Shown: positions 27,278 to 36,713, counted from the stretch's first letter. The stretch: 64,000 nt of DNA from Pseudomonas sp. LFM046 (GCF_000949385.2 NZ_JYKO02000001.1:5726678-5790677); one strand, 5' to 3'. The notes: generated by a model from the sequence alone, not told the origin. Program-made: numbers and translations.

Positions 27278-28075
27278 ATGAAGGGAGCGATCCTCGCGCT
27301 GCTGTTCCTGGCTCTTGGCGTCTGCCAAGCGGAACCGCTTCGCGTGGGTCTGGAGAGCCAGGATTACCTGCCCTACTACCGCGCCCTGCCCGGCCAGCCC
27401 GCCGAAGGCTATGCCATCGCCCTGCTGCAGCGCTTCGCCAGCAGCCAGGGCATGAGCCTGGAGCTCGAAGCCCTGCCGATCAACCGCCTGCACCGCAACC
27501 TGCAGACCACCGACCGCCTGATGCTGGTGTTCCCCGACAACCCCGAGTGGTCGCGCCAGCTCAAGGGTGACGTGCGCATGCACTACAGCCAGCCGGTGAT
27601 CCGCATCGTCGACGGCAGCGTGGTGCTGCGCGAACACCTTGGCCGCGGCGTCGACGCGGTGCGCCGTCTCGGCACGGTGCGCGGCTTCACCCCCGAGGCC
27701 TGGCAGGAACGGCTGCAGGGCGGCCAGGTTCAACTGGTGGAAGCCAGCGACGTCGGCAGCCTGGTGCGGATGCTGCTGCGTCTGCGGATCGACGCGATCT
27801 ATGCGAACCCGGAAGTGCTGCACCACTATCTGGAGGCGAATACCGACCTCGGCGGCGACCGCCTGCTGCTGGACCCTGCCCTGCCCCTGGTCCGAACCGC
27901 CTTCCACGCCAGCAGCCTGAAGCACCCGGAACTGCTGGAAGCCCTCGACCGCTTCCTGGCCGAGCACGCCGACGAACTGGTCCAGCTCCGTCGCGAGCAC
28001 GGCCTGGCCTGCGGCCCCAGTGACCTGGCGGAACAGGTGCCGGCCTGTCCCCAGCCGGCCGCCGCGGTGCCCTGA
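27278..28075 (+). CDS. Periplasmic solute-binding-like protein (SBP family 3 fold)
   Basis: The 265-residue protein has a cleavable signal (MKGAILALLFLALGVCQA, then EPLRVGL) and a bacterial extracellular solute-binding layout: LRVGLESQDYLPYY, GYAIALLQRFASSQGMSLELEALPINRL, then RLGTVRGFT and LRIDAIYANPEVL. No transporter permease or ATPase is adjacent, so it may be an orphan binding or sensing protein. The ligand is unknown. Confidence 0.75.
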   Translation: MKGAILALLFLALGVCQAEPLRVGLESQDYLPYYRALPGQPAEGYAIALLQRFASSQGMSLELEALPINRLHRNLQTTDRLMLVFPDNPEWSRQLKGDVRMHYSQPVIRIVDGSVVLREHLGRGVDAVRRLGTVRGFTPEAWQERLQGGQVQLVEASDVGSLVRMLLRLRIDAIYANPEVLHHYLEANTDLGGDRLLLDPALPLVRTAFHASSLKHPELLEALDRFLAEHADELVQLRREHGLACGPSDLAEQVPACPQPAAAVP

Positions 28076-28182
28076 ACCCGCTTATCCACAAGCCGGTCAT
28101 GATTACGCACGAGACTCGCCCTGTGGCGCCCCGGCGCCCGCCCGCGTCTACCCCTGACAGACCCCAGAACGACGAGGCCACC

Positions 28183-28665
28183 ATGGAACCCGGAACCGCA
28201 CAACTGTCGATGACCGTCCTCATGACCCCGGACATGGCCAACTTCTCCGGCAATGTCCACGGCGGCACCCTGCTCAAATACCTGGACGAAGTCGCCTATG
28301 CCTGCGCCAGCCGCTATGCCGGCCGCTACGTGGTGACCCTCTCGGTGGACCAGGTGATCTTCCGCGAACCCATCCACGTGGGCGAGCTGGTGACCTTCCT
28401 CGCCTCGGTGAACTACACCGGCAACACCTCCATGGAGGTGGGCATCAAGGTGGTGACCGAGAACATCCGCGAGCGCTCGGTCCGCCATACCAACAGCTGC
28501 TTCTTCACCATGGTCGCCCTGGACGACGAGCGCCGCCCCGCCCAGGTACCGCCCCTGCAGCCACACACGGCCGACGAGAAGCGCCGCTTCGCCCAGGCCA
28601 AGCAGCGCCGCCAGATCCGCCAGGAGCTGGAAGCGCGCTACCAGGAAATGCGCGAGGGCAGCTGA
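28183..28665 (+). CDS. Acyl-CoA thioesterase (hotdog fold)
   Basis: The 160-residue hotdog-fold protein has NFSGNVHGGTLLKYLDEVAY, the conserved active region with the catalytic Asp in LDE, and VDQVIFREPIHVGELVTF; it belongs to the YciA/BFIT-type acyl-CoA hydrolases. The C-terminus is a charged helix (EKRRFAQAKQRRQIRQELEARY). ATG 28183 has GAGG 5 nt upstream. A DnaA-box 9-mer (28082-28090) lies in the gap before it. Chain-length preference is unknown. Confidence 0.85.
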   Translation: MEPGTAQLSMTVLMTPDMANFSGNVHGGTLLKYLDEVAYACASRYAGRYVVTLSVDQVIFREPIHVGELVTFLASVNYTGNTSMEVGIKVVTENIRERSVRHTNSCFFTMVALDDERRPAQVPPLQPHTADEKRRFAQAKQRRQIRQELEARYQEMREGS

Positions 28666-28687
28666 GCCCTCGTTTTTCCACCTTCTT

Positions 28688-29990
28688 CCCCAAAATCAGT
28701 GGAAGAGGCTGTGGATAACGTGTAGACCAAGCGCCAGGCCCCACGTAGCGCGGGCCTCCCCGGAGCCTGGCGGTTTTCTGAACGTTTTCAAACACTTGGG
28801 TTGTGCACTGCTCACAGATGCTGTGCAGCAGGCTGTGGATAAACTGTTTGGATACCGCTGCAGCCCGCGCCAGCCGGGCCTTTCAAGCATCTGATCATTT
28901 CCTGACCAATTTAGCCGTCGCGCTGGACTCCAGACGTGGCGCGGCTTTGCCGATTTCCGGCCAGCGCTCGCTGAAAGGCCTTTTCCCACGATTTCCGTGG
29001 ATGATCCTGTGTATAAGTTGTCGATGGGTGCTCAGAGGCCAGGCTGGGCGCAGCTTTCCACTGATCGGATATTTTTCGAGCAAAATCATAGGTATAACTT
29101 ATCCCTTGCTCACAAAATCTGTGTAGCCCTCTGTGGATATTCTGTGCGGCCAATGCTGGAGGCCCCGGTTGGCGCTGCCTACAGCAACCTGATCATTTTC
29201 TGCTCGCTGCCCCCTGCTGCTTTCGACATTGTGCATAACCCCCAGCCTGCTTCGGCCGTATGGGGGCAAATTCATTTGCGAATCCGAGCCCAGGCGGCAA
29301 GCCAGCGTCATCCTGATCCTGCGGAACACGCCGCATGGCGCAATTCATACACAGGGCGGCGGGCTTTTTGCCCAAATACAGTGGATGCCGCTGTGGATAA
29401 GCTGTAGTTCGACCGCTGCGTGCCGCGCCAGCCGAGGAATGCAGGGTTTTGTACGTTTTTCGTTCTGATTCAATAAGTTAGCCTGTGCATTGCACACATT
29501 ATCTGTGCAGGCCTCTGTGCATAACCTGTTCAGCCATGGCTGTAGCCCAGGGATAGCGGGGCCTGCGGCAAACTGATCACGAATTGATCAGCCTCGCTCC
29601 TGCTGTGCACAACCCTTCTCTTCGGTGCGGGCTGGCGCTGAACGCAGCATCGTCTCGGGCCCCGGAACAGCCTTTCAGCCGGCATGTCCCGGCCCAACAG
29701 CCACCTCTCAAGCCCGAATATCCACAAGGCCGTGAACAATTATTCAGTCTTGTGCCCAGATTACGTGGATGGCCCTGTGGACAACGTGTCCATGAATGGC
29801 CCTGAGCCAGGCACGGCGCGGCCTGCCGGCAATTGAGCATTTTTCCAGCGGTTTCAATGACTTATGCCGTTGGCTGCACACAGAATCTGTGCAGCCAACT
29901 GTGGATAAAGTGTGGAATCACGCCGCCAGCCCACGGCTGGCGTGGCCTGGCGAGAACGGGTCATTTTTCAACCAGTTCTCGCCGAAGAAC
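28688..29990. repeat. Gene-free tandem array of degenerate DnaA-box units
   Basis: The 1.34-kb gap 28666-30008 holds no credible gene. Instead, box-like 9-mers occur in pairs exactly 124 bp apart: 28710/28834, 29008/29132, 29392/29516 and 29776/29900. The last three pairs repeat with a 384-bp period; the first is 298 bp before the second. Four are exact TGTGGATAA; the others are TGTGTATAA, TGTGGATAT, TGTGCATAA and TGTGGACAA. Each is preceded by a conserved half such as AATCTGTGCAGCC (second member) or CAGTGGATGCC (first member), with the same 11-17 bp spacing. After the second member of each pair TGATCATTTTC or a relative lies exactly 58 bp from the box start. Extra boxes sit at 29230 (TGTGCATAA), 29604 (TGTGCACAA) and, inverted, 29718 (ATATCCACA). 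A DnaA-binding, datA-like role is inferred. Confidence 0.8.
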
Positions 29991-30008
29991 GGGCTTGTGC
30001 CCTTGGGA

Positions 30009-30479
30009 TCAGTGCTGATGCTCGGCCGCGCCGGGCGGCGCTTCCTTCTGCACGTGGATTTCCACGTCCAGGTCACCCGCCTTCTGGAAGTGCAGGGTCA
30101 TGGGGAACTTGTCGCCGTCGTTCAGCGGCTGCTTCAGGCCGAACATCATGAAGTGGTAGCCCCCCTGCTCCAGACGGACTTCGCCGCCAGCGGGGATATC
30201 CAGGCCGCCCTGGACTTGCTGCATCTTCATCAGGCCGTCTTTGTGCAGGTGCTCGTGGATCTCGGTCTTGCCGGCACGCGCCGTATCGGCGCCGAGCAGT
30301 TTGTCCGCCTGTGCGCCCATGTTGTGGATAACCAGGTAAGCGGCGCCGTTGGGCGAAACCGCCGGTACGGCCATCGCCCAGGGATGCTCGATATGCAGCG
30401 ACCCCAGGGTGTAGTCATGGGCGTAGAGGTTGCCGGAAACGCTCAGCAGGGCTCCCAGGGCCAGCAAAGTCTTGCGCAT
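30009..30479 (-). CDS. Periplasmic copper chaperone PCu(A)C
   Basis: The 156-residue protein has a signal peptide (MRKTLLALGALLSVSGNLYA) and a cupredoxin-like PCu(A)C domain. The copper ligands His and Met are visible as HEHLHKDGLMKM and, after about twenty residues, HFMMFGLK, plus a His-rich tail (AAEHQH). The family delivers Cu(I) to cytochrome oxidase in the periplasm. It is the last gene of a minus-strand set after the DUF2946 and PepSY genes. ATG 30479 has GGAG 8 nt upstream. Confidence 0.88.
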   Translation of the reverse strand: MRKTLLALGALLSVSGNLYAHDYTLGSLHIEHPWAMAVPAVSPNGAAYLVIHNMGAQADKLLGADTARAGKTEIHEHLHKDGLMKMQQVQGGLDIPAGGEVRLEQGGYHFMMFGLKQPLNDGDKFPMTLHFQKAGDLDVEIHVQKEAPPGAAEHQH

Positions 30480-30578
30480 GTTGGAACTCCATTTGATCGA
30501 ATGTTTGCGCCCACCTCGGCAGGCGCCGATTGCTTTCCATTGCGGACGCGACCACTAAGCCGCGTCCGCATCGCCGGC

Positions 30579-31952
30579 TTAGCCGGTCACGACCTTGCCG
30601 CCGCCGATGCGCGACAGCACCAGCCAGTCCAGCGCCCAGACCGCCAGCAGGGACAGGCCCACCAGCGGAAAGGCGATGCCGAGGCCGATCATGATCACCA
30701 CCGCGGTTTTCCACAACGGCAGGTCATGGCGCAGCGGCGGCACGCCAAGGCGGCCCTGCGGGCGGCGCTTCCACCACATCACCAGGCCGCTCACCGAACT
30801 GAGGAGGATCAGCAGGCAGACCGCGAACATCAGCAACTGGTTGGCCAGGCCGAAGAACTTGCCTTCGTGCAGCACCACGCCCATTTCCACGCTCTTGGCC
30901 ACCAGGCCGTAATCCTGCCAGCGGATATCGGCCAGCACCTTGCCGCTGTATTGGTCCAGGTGCAGCGTCGCGTCGTTGCGCGGATCGTCAGCGAACACCG
31001 CGATGCTGAACACACCGGTGGCATCCGCCGGCAGGGTGATGCTGTAACCCGGCACCACACCGCGTTCACGCGCGGTGTCCACCACCTGCTGCAGGCCCAC
31101 CTGTCCGGCGCCGCCAGCGACGCCCGACGCCGCATGGCCCTTGTGGGCGGCATGGGGATCGGAGGCCGGCATCGGCGTGTTTTCCACAGCCCAGGCGACG
31201 GTCTGGTCGGTGGCGGTGTTGAGGCTGCGGGCCTGCTGGTCGGACTGGGGTACTTCATTCCACATGGCGGCCGGGAAACGGTTCCAGACGTCGGCGAATT
31301 GCTCGCCCCAGAAGCCCGTCCAGGTCATCCCGGTGAGCAGCATGAACAGCAGCACCAGCGAGCCCCAGAAACCGGTCACGGCATGCAGGTCACGCCAGAA
31401 CAGGCGCCCGCGACTGGCCAGGCGCGGCCAGAACACACCTCGCATCACCTGGCCCCGGGGCCACCAGAGGTAGAGCCCGGACACCACCAGGACGATGGCC
31501 CAGCCGGCGGCCAGTTCGATCAGCCGATCGCCAACGCTGCCGATCAGCAAGGTCCCGTGCAGGGAGCGGGAGATCGCCTGCAGATTGCGCTCGGCATCCT
31601 GGGTGCCCAGCACGCGGCCGCTGTACGGGTCGAGGAAGAGGTTGGTCTTGCGCCCGTCCAGGCTCACCACGAACTGGGCGCTGTGCTCGGCGTCCACGGG
31701 AGGCAGGTACTGGCTGACGGTGGCTTGTGGATAAGCCTGGCGCACCTTCTCCAGCTGCTGGTCGGCGCTGAGGGGCTGGCCGTCGGCGCGAACCTGCATC
31801 AGGTCGCTGTAGAGCAGGTTGTCCAGCTGAGGTTTGAACAGGTAGATGCTGCCGGTGACCGCCAGCATGATCATGAACGGGATGACGAACAGCCCGGCAT
31901 AGAAATGCCAGCGCCACGCCAGGTTGTAAAAGGAGACAGTGTGCTTCGACAT
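30579..31952 (-). CDS. PepSY-associated transmembrane protein
   Basis: The 457-residue inner-membrane protein begins FYNLAWRWHFYAGLFVIPFMIMLAVTGSIYLF and has further membrane segments around residues 150-165, 190-210, 370-390 and 425-445. PepSY-type repeats lie between them (LEKVRQAYPQATV; DQYSGKVLADIRW). A His-rich periplasmic loop (DPHAAHKGHAA) could bind metal. The family (PiuB-like) is linked to metal or siderophore reduction/uptake. Its copper role is inferred from the PCu(A)C gene downstream and DUF2946 gene upstream. ATG 31952 has AGGGAG upstream. Confidence 0.82.
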   Translation of the reverse strand: MSKHTVSFYNLAWRWHFYAGLFVIPFMIMLAVTGSIYLFKPQLDNLLYSDLMQVRADGQPLSADQQLEKVRQAYPQATVSQYLPPVDAEHSAQFVVSLDGRKTNLFLDPYSGRVLGTQDAERNLQAISRSLHGTLLIGSVGDRLIELAAGWAIVLVVSGLYLWWPRGQVMRGVFWPRLASRGRLFWRDLHAVTGFWGSLVLLFMLLTGMTWTGFWGEQFADVWNRFPAAMWNEVPQSDQQARSLNTATDQTVAWAVENTPMPASDPHAAHKGHAASGVAGGAGQVGLQQVVDTARERGVVPGYSITLPADATGVFSIAVFADDPRNDATLHLDQYSGKVLADIRWQDYGLVAKSVEMGVVLHEGKFFGLANQLLMFAVCLLILLSSVSGLVMWWKRRPQGRLGVPPLRHDLPLWKTAVVIMIGLGIAFPLVGLSLLAVWALDWLVLSRIGGGKVVTG

Positions 31953-32042
31953 TGTCGTGCTCCCTGATGAACCAGTGGCCCGCGCGCAATTGCGCCGGAA
32001 AGGGCCGGCGCGTGCGGAACGCGGAAAAGAGGGTTGCGAGGA

Positions 32043-32432
32043 TCAGGAAAGCGCGACGGGAGGAGCGCGGGTCAGGGCACCGGGAAACACCGCCTGGGTG
32101 GCGTGACCGGCCTGGGGCGCGGGCACCAGCGGCGGATTGCCGGAATCGGCCAGGGTCAGGCCGTGGAGTGCGGTAGAGCCAAGGGCTGGCGAGTTGAACA
32201 GCAGGGTGCAGTAGCCGCACTTGGCCCAGGACATTTCATGGGCCGGCATGGCCGGCTCGTGGCTAGACGGACCGTGGTCACTGCCGGAGCAGGCCAGCTC
32301 ACCCATCCACGGCGGCACTTCGCCGGCCTGGCCGAGGCTCTGTACCTGGGACACCACCGGGCCAACGAACAGCAGCAGCATGGCCAGAAGGCCAAGCCAG
32401 GCGCCGCGCTGTCGTGTTCTGCGGTAGGTCAA
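32043..32432 (-). CDS. DUF2946 family protein
   Basis: The 129-residue protein has one N-terminal hydrophobic helix (GAWLGLLAMLLLFVGPVVSQ) and a periplasmic-like region with SHEPAMPAHEMSWAKCGYCTLL, containing His, Met and a CGYC pair typical of DUF2946 proteins next to copper genes. The only start that keeps the whole helix is TTG 32432. A five-codon frame ATG-GAA-CCG-TCC-CTT-TGA overlaps that TTG and might couple translation, which is speculative. It leads the likely copper operon. Confidence 0.72.
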   Translation of the reverse strand: MTYRRTRQRGAWLGLLAMLLLFVGPVVSQVQSLGQAGEVPPWMGELACSGSDHGPSSHEPAMPAHEMSWAKCGYCTLLFNSPALGSTALHGLTLADSGNPPLVPAPQAGHATQAVFPGALTRAPPVALS

Positions 32433-32658
32433 AGGGACGGTTCCATGCCGGTCGGTTGGGGGCGCCTATGCTAGCCAAGCGCCTGCTCGGGCAGAAGCCT
32501 AGTCGCTGGGACAGAAGGCCGCAGGCCGGATGCACCGTTTTTCTCGCCGCTCGGCAGCGAGACAGCCTCGGGCGCTAAGGTGGACGAAACCGTATCGAAC
32601 TGGCCCTCTGAAACCATGCCGGATGGTTTAAGCTTGAAGCTATGTCTCTGGAGTCAAC

Positions 32659-33063
32659 ATGCTGAGCCTGGCTGACGTTTTCCTGCTGATGTTGTTCGCC
32701 ACCGGCGCAGCCTGGCTGTGGCGCGGCCACGGCGTGCGCGAGCGCGCCCTGGTGCTGGCCAAGCAGCATTGCGCGCGACTCGATGTGGAATTGCTGGATG
32801 GCAATGTCGCCTTCCGCCGCCTGGCGTTGGTGCGCGACGGCAAGGGCAACCGCCGGCTGGCGCGCATCTACGACTTCGAGTTCACCGTCACCGGCGAACA
32901 GCGTCTGACCGGCAGCCTGCAGATGTTCGGCAACCACCTCGGCCGTATCGACCTGGAAGCCCACCCCTTCCAGGCCGAGCCTCATCTGGACGGCAAAGTT
33001 ATCCACATGAGCGAGTGGCGGCGTAACCACCCCAAGCCGGACGAACAGCGCCGCGTGGATTGA
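32659..33063 (+). CDS. DUF3301 family protein
   Basis: The 134-residue protein has an N-terminal membrane anchor (LADVFLLMLFATGAAWLW) and a soluble domain (CARLDVELLDGNVAFRRLALVRD; RIYDFEFTVTGEQRLTGSLQMFG) matching the DUF3301 pattern. GGAG lies 5 nt before ATG 32659. Function unknown. The codon pair GTT-ATC-CAC creates a DnaA-box 9-mer at 32999-33007. It is convergent with poxB. Confidence 0.8.
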   Translation: MLSLADVFLLMLFATGAAWLWRGHGVRERALVLAKQHCARLDVELLDGNVAFRRLALVRDGKGNRRLARIYDFEFTVTGEQRLTGSLQMFGNHLGRIDLEAHPFQAEPHLDGKVIHMSEWRRNHPKPDEQRRVD

Positions 33064-33073
33064 TCCACAGCCC

Positions 33074-33859
33074 TCAGCGAATCACCCCCAACTGCCTCAA
33101 CGCCGCCTTGCCCAGTTCCACGCGCTTGGGCAGGTCCGCTTCACCCGTCATGTCGATATTCAGGGCAAACGCCTGGATTTCGCCCTGCTTTTCCACCCAA
33201 CCGACCCACCAGCCTATCGGCGGTTCCTCGCGCGTGGCCCAGCCGGTCTTGCCGTAGAGGGCCCAGTCCGGGCCCTGCTCCAGCAGGGCGATTTCCCGCA
33301 CCTTTGCCTGGGCGTCGGCCGGGAACGGCAGGCGCCCCTTGGCCAGGCCGGCAACGAAGCGGGCCTGCTCCAGGGCACTGATCTTCAGCGGCCCCCGTAG
33401 CCAGAAGATATCCACAACCTTGCCGACCTCGGCATTGCCGTAGTCAAGCCGGCGCACCGCCTCGGCCATGCGCGGCAAGCCGATGCGCCGCGCCAGCTCC
33501 TGATAGATCGGGACATTGGAGATGCGTATGGCCTCGCGCAGGCCCATGTTCTTCTCCCAGGCCTTGATCGGCTGGGGCTTGCCACCGTAGGGCAGCACTT
33601 CGTCCACGCTGGACACCGCGCCTGTGGATAAACCAATCAGGCTGTTGGCCAGCTTGAAGGTGGAGGCCGGGAGATAACGCCGCTCGGCGCGGACCCGATC
33701 ATGGCCAACCAGGGTTTCCCGCTGCGGATCGTAAAGCACGAAGGTGCCCTTGAGACCCTGCTGCTGGAACAGCTGCGCCACCTCCGGGCTTTCCTGCCAC
33801 TGCGCGGCTGCCGCCCAACCACTCGCCAGGGCCAGGAGGCCCGCCAACATCCATTTCAT
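33074..33859 (-). CDS. poxB: Class D beta-lactamase, PoxB/OXA-50-like
   Basis: The 261-residue periplasmic serine hydrolase has a signal peptide (MKWMLAGLLALASGWAAAAQ). Class D motifs are complete: PASTFK with the active Ser and carbamylated Lys, SNV, YGN and YGKTGWA, plus WWVGW. Length and the neighbour poxA match the chromosomal OXA-50 type of P. aeruginosa, which gives low-level beta-lactam hydrolysis. ATG 33859 has AAGGAG 8 nt upstream. The gene follows poxA by 106 bp. Its sequence holds a DnaA-box 9-mer read as LST (33623). Confidence 0.88.
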   Translation of the reverse strand: MKWMLAGLLALASGWAAAAQWQESPEVAQLFQQQGLKGTFVLYDPQRETLVGHDRVRAERRYLPASTFKLANSLIGLSTGAVSSVDEVLPYGGKPQPIKAWEKNMGLREAIRISNVPIYQELARRIGLPRMAEAVRRLDYGNAEVGKVVDIFWLRGPLKISALEQARFVAGLAKGRLPFPADAQAKVREIALLEQGPDWALYGKTGWATREEPPIGWWVGWVEKQGEIQAFALNIDMTGEADLPKRVELGKAALRQLGVIR

Positions 33860-33965
33860 CTGCCTTGCTCCTTTAGCCATTCCAATCTGTGGATAACCCC
33901 CTGCCAGTCTTCTTCGCCTGCCTGCCCCATGGACCGGTGCCGGAAGGATGCCCGCCGCGGGTCGC

Positions 33966-34844
33966 TCATGCCGAGCGCAGCAGAAACTCGGCCGTGCGTT
34001 CGGCACTGACCTGGGGATGCTCCTGCATGAAGCAGTGGCCGCCTTCCACCACCTGGGCGCTGATATGGCCATTGAGCGCGGTCAGACGCGCCACCGCCTT
34101 CGCCACGAAGGGGTAACTGTTCTGGCCATGGAAGATCAGGGTCGGGGTGACGATGCGTCCCAGGGACGGCCACAGACGCTTCGGGAAAGAACTGAAGATC
34201 TCCGCCTCGCGGCTCGGCCGGCACTTGAGCTCGACGCCGTTATCCACAGCCTTGAGTGCATGGTCCACATAGCCCCGCAGCGCGTCCTCGGTCCACCCCT
34301 TGAAGGTGCCGCGGCCATGCAACCCGTTCCACGCCGCCTCGCGGTCGGCCCAATGACTGCGCCGAGCCCGCGCGCGGCTGGCCATGGTGGTGCGGCGATG
34401 CAGCCCGAGGACCTCGGAAAACGCCATCACACCGATCATGGCCGGGGTGAAGATGACCGGATCGAGCAGCACGGCGCGGCTGAACAACTGGGGATGGCGA
34501 GCCAGGATCAGGCTGGTGAGCACCCCGCCGAAGCTGTGCCCCACCGCCATGCGCGGCACCTCGCCGAACGGCCCTCGCCCCGCCTCGAAGGCTTCCACCG
34601 CCAGCTCGGCGTTGCGGTTCCAGCCGAGGAAGCGGCCGCCATGGTCACTGTCGCCGTGCCCCTGGATATCGCACAGCCAAAGGTCGAAATCCTGAGCCAG
34701 CGCCTGCAGCAGGGGCGTGTAGGTACGACCGCAGAAGCCATTGCCATGGAGGAAGTGCAGAAGCGGCTTGCCGGAGGGCTGGCTGTGCCAGCCGCGCAGG
34801 GTGAATCCGGCCGAAGTCGAGTGGGACCAGGGGAGCAATTGCAT
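33966..34844 (-). CDS. poxA: Alpha/beta hydrolase, PoxA-like
   Basis: The 292-residue protein is an alpha/beta hydrolase: oxyanion motif HFLHGNGFCGRTY, GHGDSD, nucleophile elbow VGHSFGGVL (Ser in GxSxG), acid region PTLIFHGQNS and catalytic His in VEGGHCFMQEHP. It lies directly upstream of poxB on the same strand, as PA5513 lies beside PA5514. The substrate is unknown. ATG 34844 has GAGG 8 nt upstream; an upstream in-frame extension would overlap the divergent mifS start. Confidence 0.82.
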   Translation of the reverse strand: MQLLPWSHSTSAGFTLRGWHSQPSGKPLLHFLHGNGFCGRTYTPLLQALAQDFDLWLCDIQGHGDSDHGGRFLGWNRNAELAVEAFEAGRGPFGEVPRMAVGHSFGGVLTSLILARHPQLFSRAVLLDPVIFTPAMIGVMAFSEVLGLHRRTTMASRARARRSHWADREAAWNGLHGRGTFKGWTEDALRGYVDHALKAVDNGVELKCRPSREAEIFSSFPKRLWPSLGRIVTPTLIFHGQNSYPFVAKAVARLTALNGHISAQVVEGGHCFMQEHPQVSAERTAEFLLRSA

Positions 34845-34917
34845 CGAACGTGCCTCGAATTGACTGGGCGGCAGTGTATCCGCTGATACCGCCCAAAAGC
34901 AGGGGGCAGGGCCAGCC

Positions 34918-36713
34918 ATGCTATCGTCGGCGCCTGCACTCCAAGGACATCACACCTTGATCTCCCGCCCCTTGCGCATCGCCCTGCTGATCCTGCTGCT
35001 GCTCGCCGGCCTGTTCCTGGCGATGCACCTGGCCGGACGCCAGGCCGAACACCAGGCCCTGCGGGATGAAGGCGAGCAGGCCCGCGGGCAGCTGACCCTC
35101 TACGCCGGCAGCCTGCGCACGCTGATCGACCGCTTCCGCGCCCTCCCCGCCGTGCTCGCCCTGGACCCGGAGGTGCGCAGGATTCTCCAGGGGCCTGTGG
35201 ATAACAACCAGCAGCACCAGCTCAACCTCAAGCTGGAGCAAATGAACCGCGCCGCCGGTTCCACGACCCTGGAACTGCTGAACCGCGACGGCCTCGCCGT
35301 AGCCGCCAGCAACTGGCGCTCCCCCACCAGCTACGTCGGCCACAACTACGGCTTCCGTCCCTACTTCAACGAAACCCGCGCCCACGGCAGCGGCCGCTTC
35401 TACGCGGTGGGGGTGATCAGCGGCATCCCCGGTTACTTCCTCGCCAGCGCGGTGCGCGGTGAACAGGACGAGTTCGTCGGCGCCATGGTGGTGAAGCTGG
35501 AGTTCCCCGAGCTGGAACAGGAATGGAGCCAGAGTGCGGACATCATCCTGGTCAGCGACGCCCGTGGCGTGGTGTTCATCGCCAACCAGCCGGGCTGGCG
35601 CTATCGCGAGTTGCAGGCGATCCCCGCCGAAGGCCGCGCCGAGATGAGCACCACCCGCCAGTACGACAAGCAGCCCCTGGCCCCACTTATCCACAACACC
35701 CTGGCGGACTTTGGCGACGGCAGCCGATTGGCACGGGTCGATGGGCCGGCCGGCCAGGCCGACTACCTGTGGGAAAGTCTGCCGCTGCCCAGCGAAGGCT
35801 GGACCCTGCATCTGCTGCGCACCCCGCAGGACGCCGCCAGCAGCGCCCGCAATGCCAGCCTGGCGGCCGGCGGCGCCTGGTTGGCGCTGTTCTTCCTCGC
35901 CCTCTTCCTGCACCAGCGCTGGCGCCTCGCGCGCATTCGCCAACGCAGTCGCGAGGAGCTGGAGCAACTGGTGGAGCAACGCACCGCCGCCCTGCGCACC
36001 GCCCAGGACGGATTGATCCAGGCCGCCAAGCTGGCTGCCCTGGGTCAGATGTCCGCTGCGCTGGCCCATGAGATCAACCAGCCCCTGACCGCCCTGCAGA
36101 TGCATCTCGCCAGCCTGCGCCTGATGCTCGACAACGGCCACCTGGAGCAGGCGCGCAAGGCGTTGACCCGGCACGACGAGTTGCTGCAACGCATGGCCGC
36201 CCTGACCGGCCACCTGAAGACCTACGCGCGCAAGACACCGGGCGGCCTGCGTGAGTGCCTGGAGCTGGGAAGCGTTGTGGATAAGTCCCTGCAGCTGCTG
36301 GCCCCTAATCTGCGCGATGCGAAGGTGGAGATCAGCCAGGAGCTGAACGTCCCGGCGTGGATTTCGGGGGACGCCATCCGCCTGGAGCAGGTGCTGGTCA
36401 ATCTGCTTCGCAATGCCCTGGATGCGGTGGCCGGCAAGCCCGAACCGAGATTGTGGATAACCGTGCAACGGGATGCCGACAGCTGGTTGCTGCAGGTCGC
36501 CGACAATGGCGGCGGCATCGCCGAAGAAGACCTGCCCCGGGTCTTCGACCCCTTCTTCACCACCAAGCCGGCGGGTGCCGGCCTGGGTATCGGACTGGCG
36601 GTGTCCTACGCCATCGTCCACGAACTCGGCGGCACCCTGAACGCCGCCAACCAGGCCGACGGCGCGGTGTTCAGCCTGCGTCTGCCTGTGGATAAAGTCA
36701 GAGAGGAAATGCC

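Noticed and set aside
28803-29407. Short open frames in the 28.7-30.0 kb gap
   Set aside because: They fall across the periodic boxes, have no ribosome site or family similarity, and their peptides are low-complexity by-products of the repeats.
28688-29990. The box array as the chromosomal oriC or as a CRISPR array
   Set aside because: There is no adjacent dnaA/rpmH or clear unwinding element, and the usual Pseudomonas oriC should lie past yidC. The repeats are too long and degenerate for CRISPR and no cas genes are present.
29796-31967. 723-codon plus-strand frame through the copper genes
   Set aside because: It is antisense to the PCu(A)C and PepSY genes and begins inside the repeat array; composition is that of a GC-rich shadow frame.
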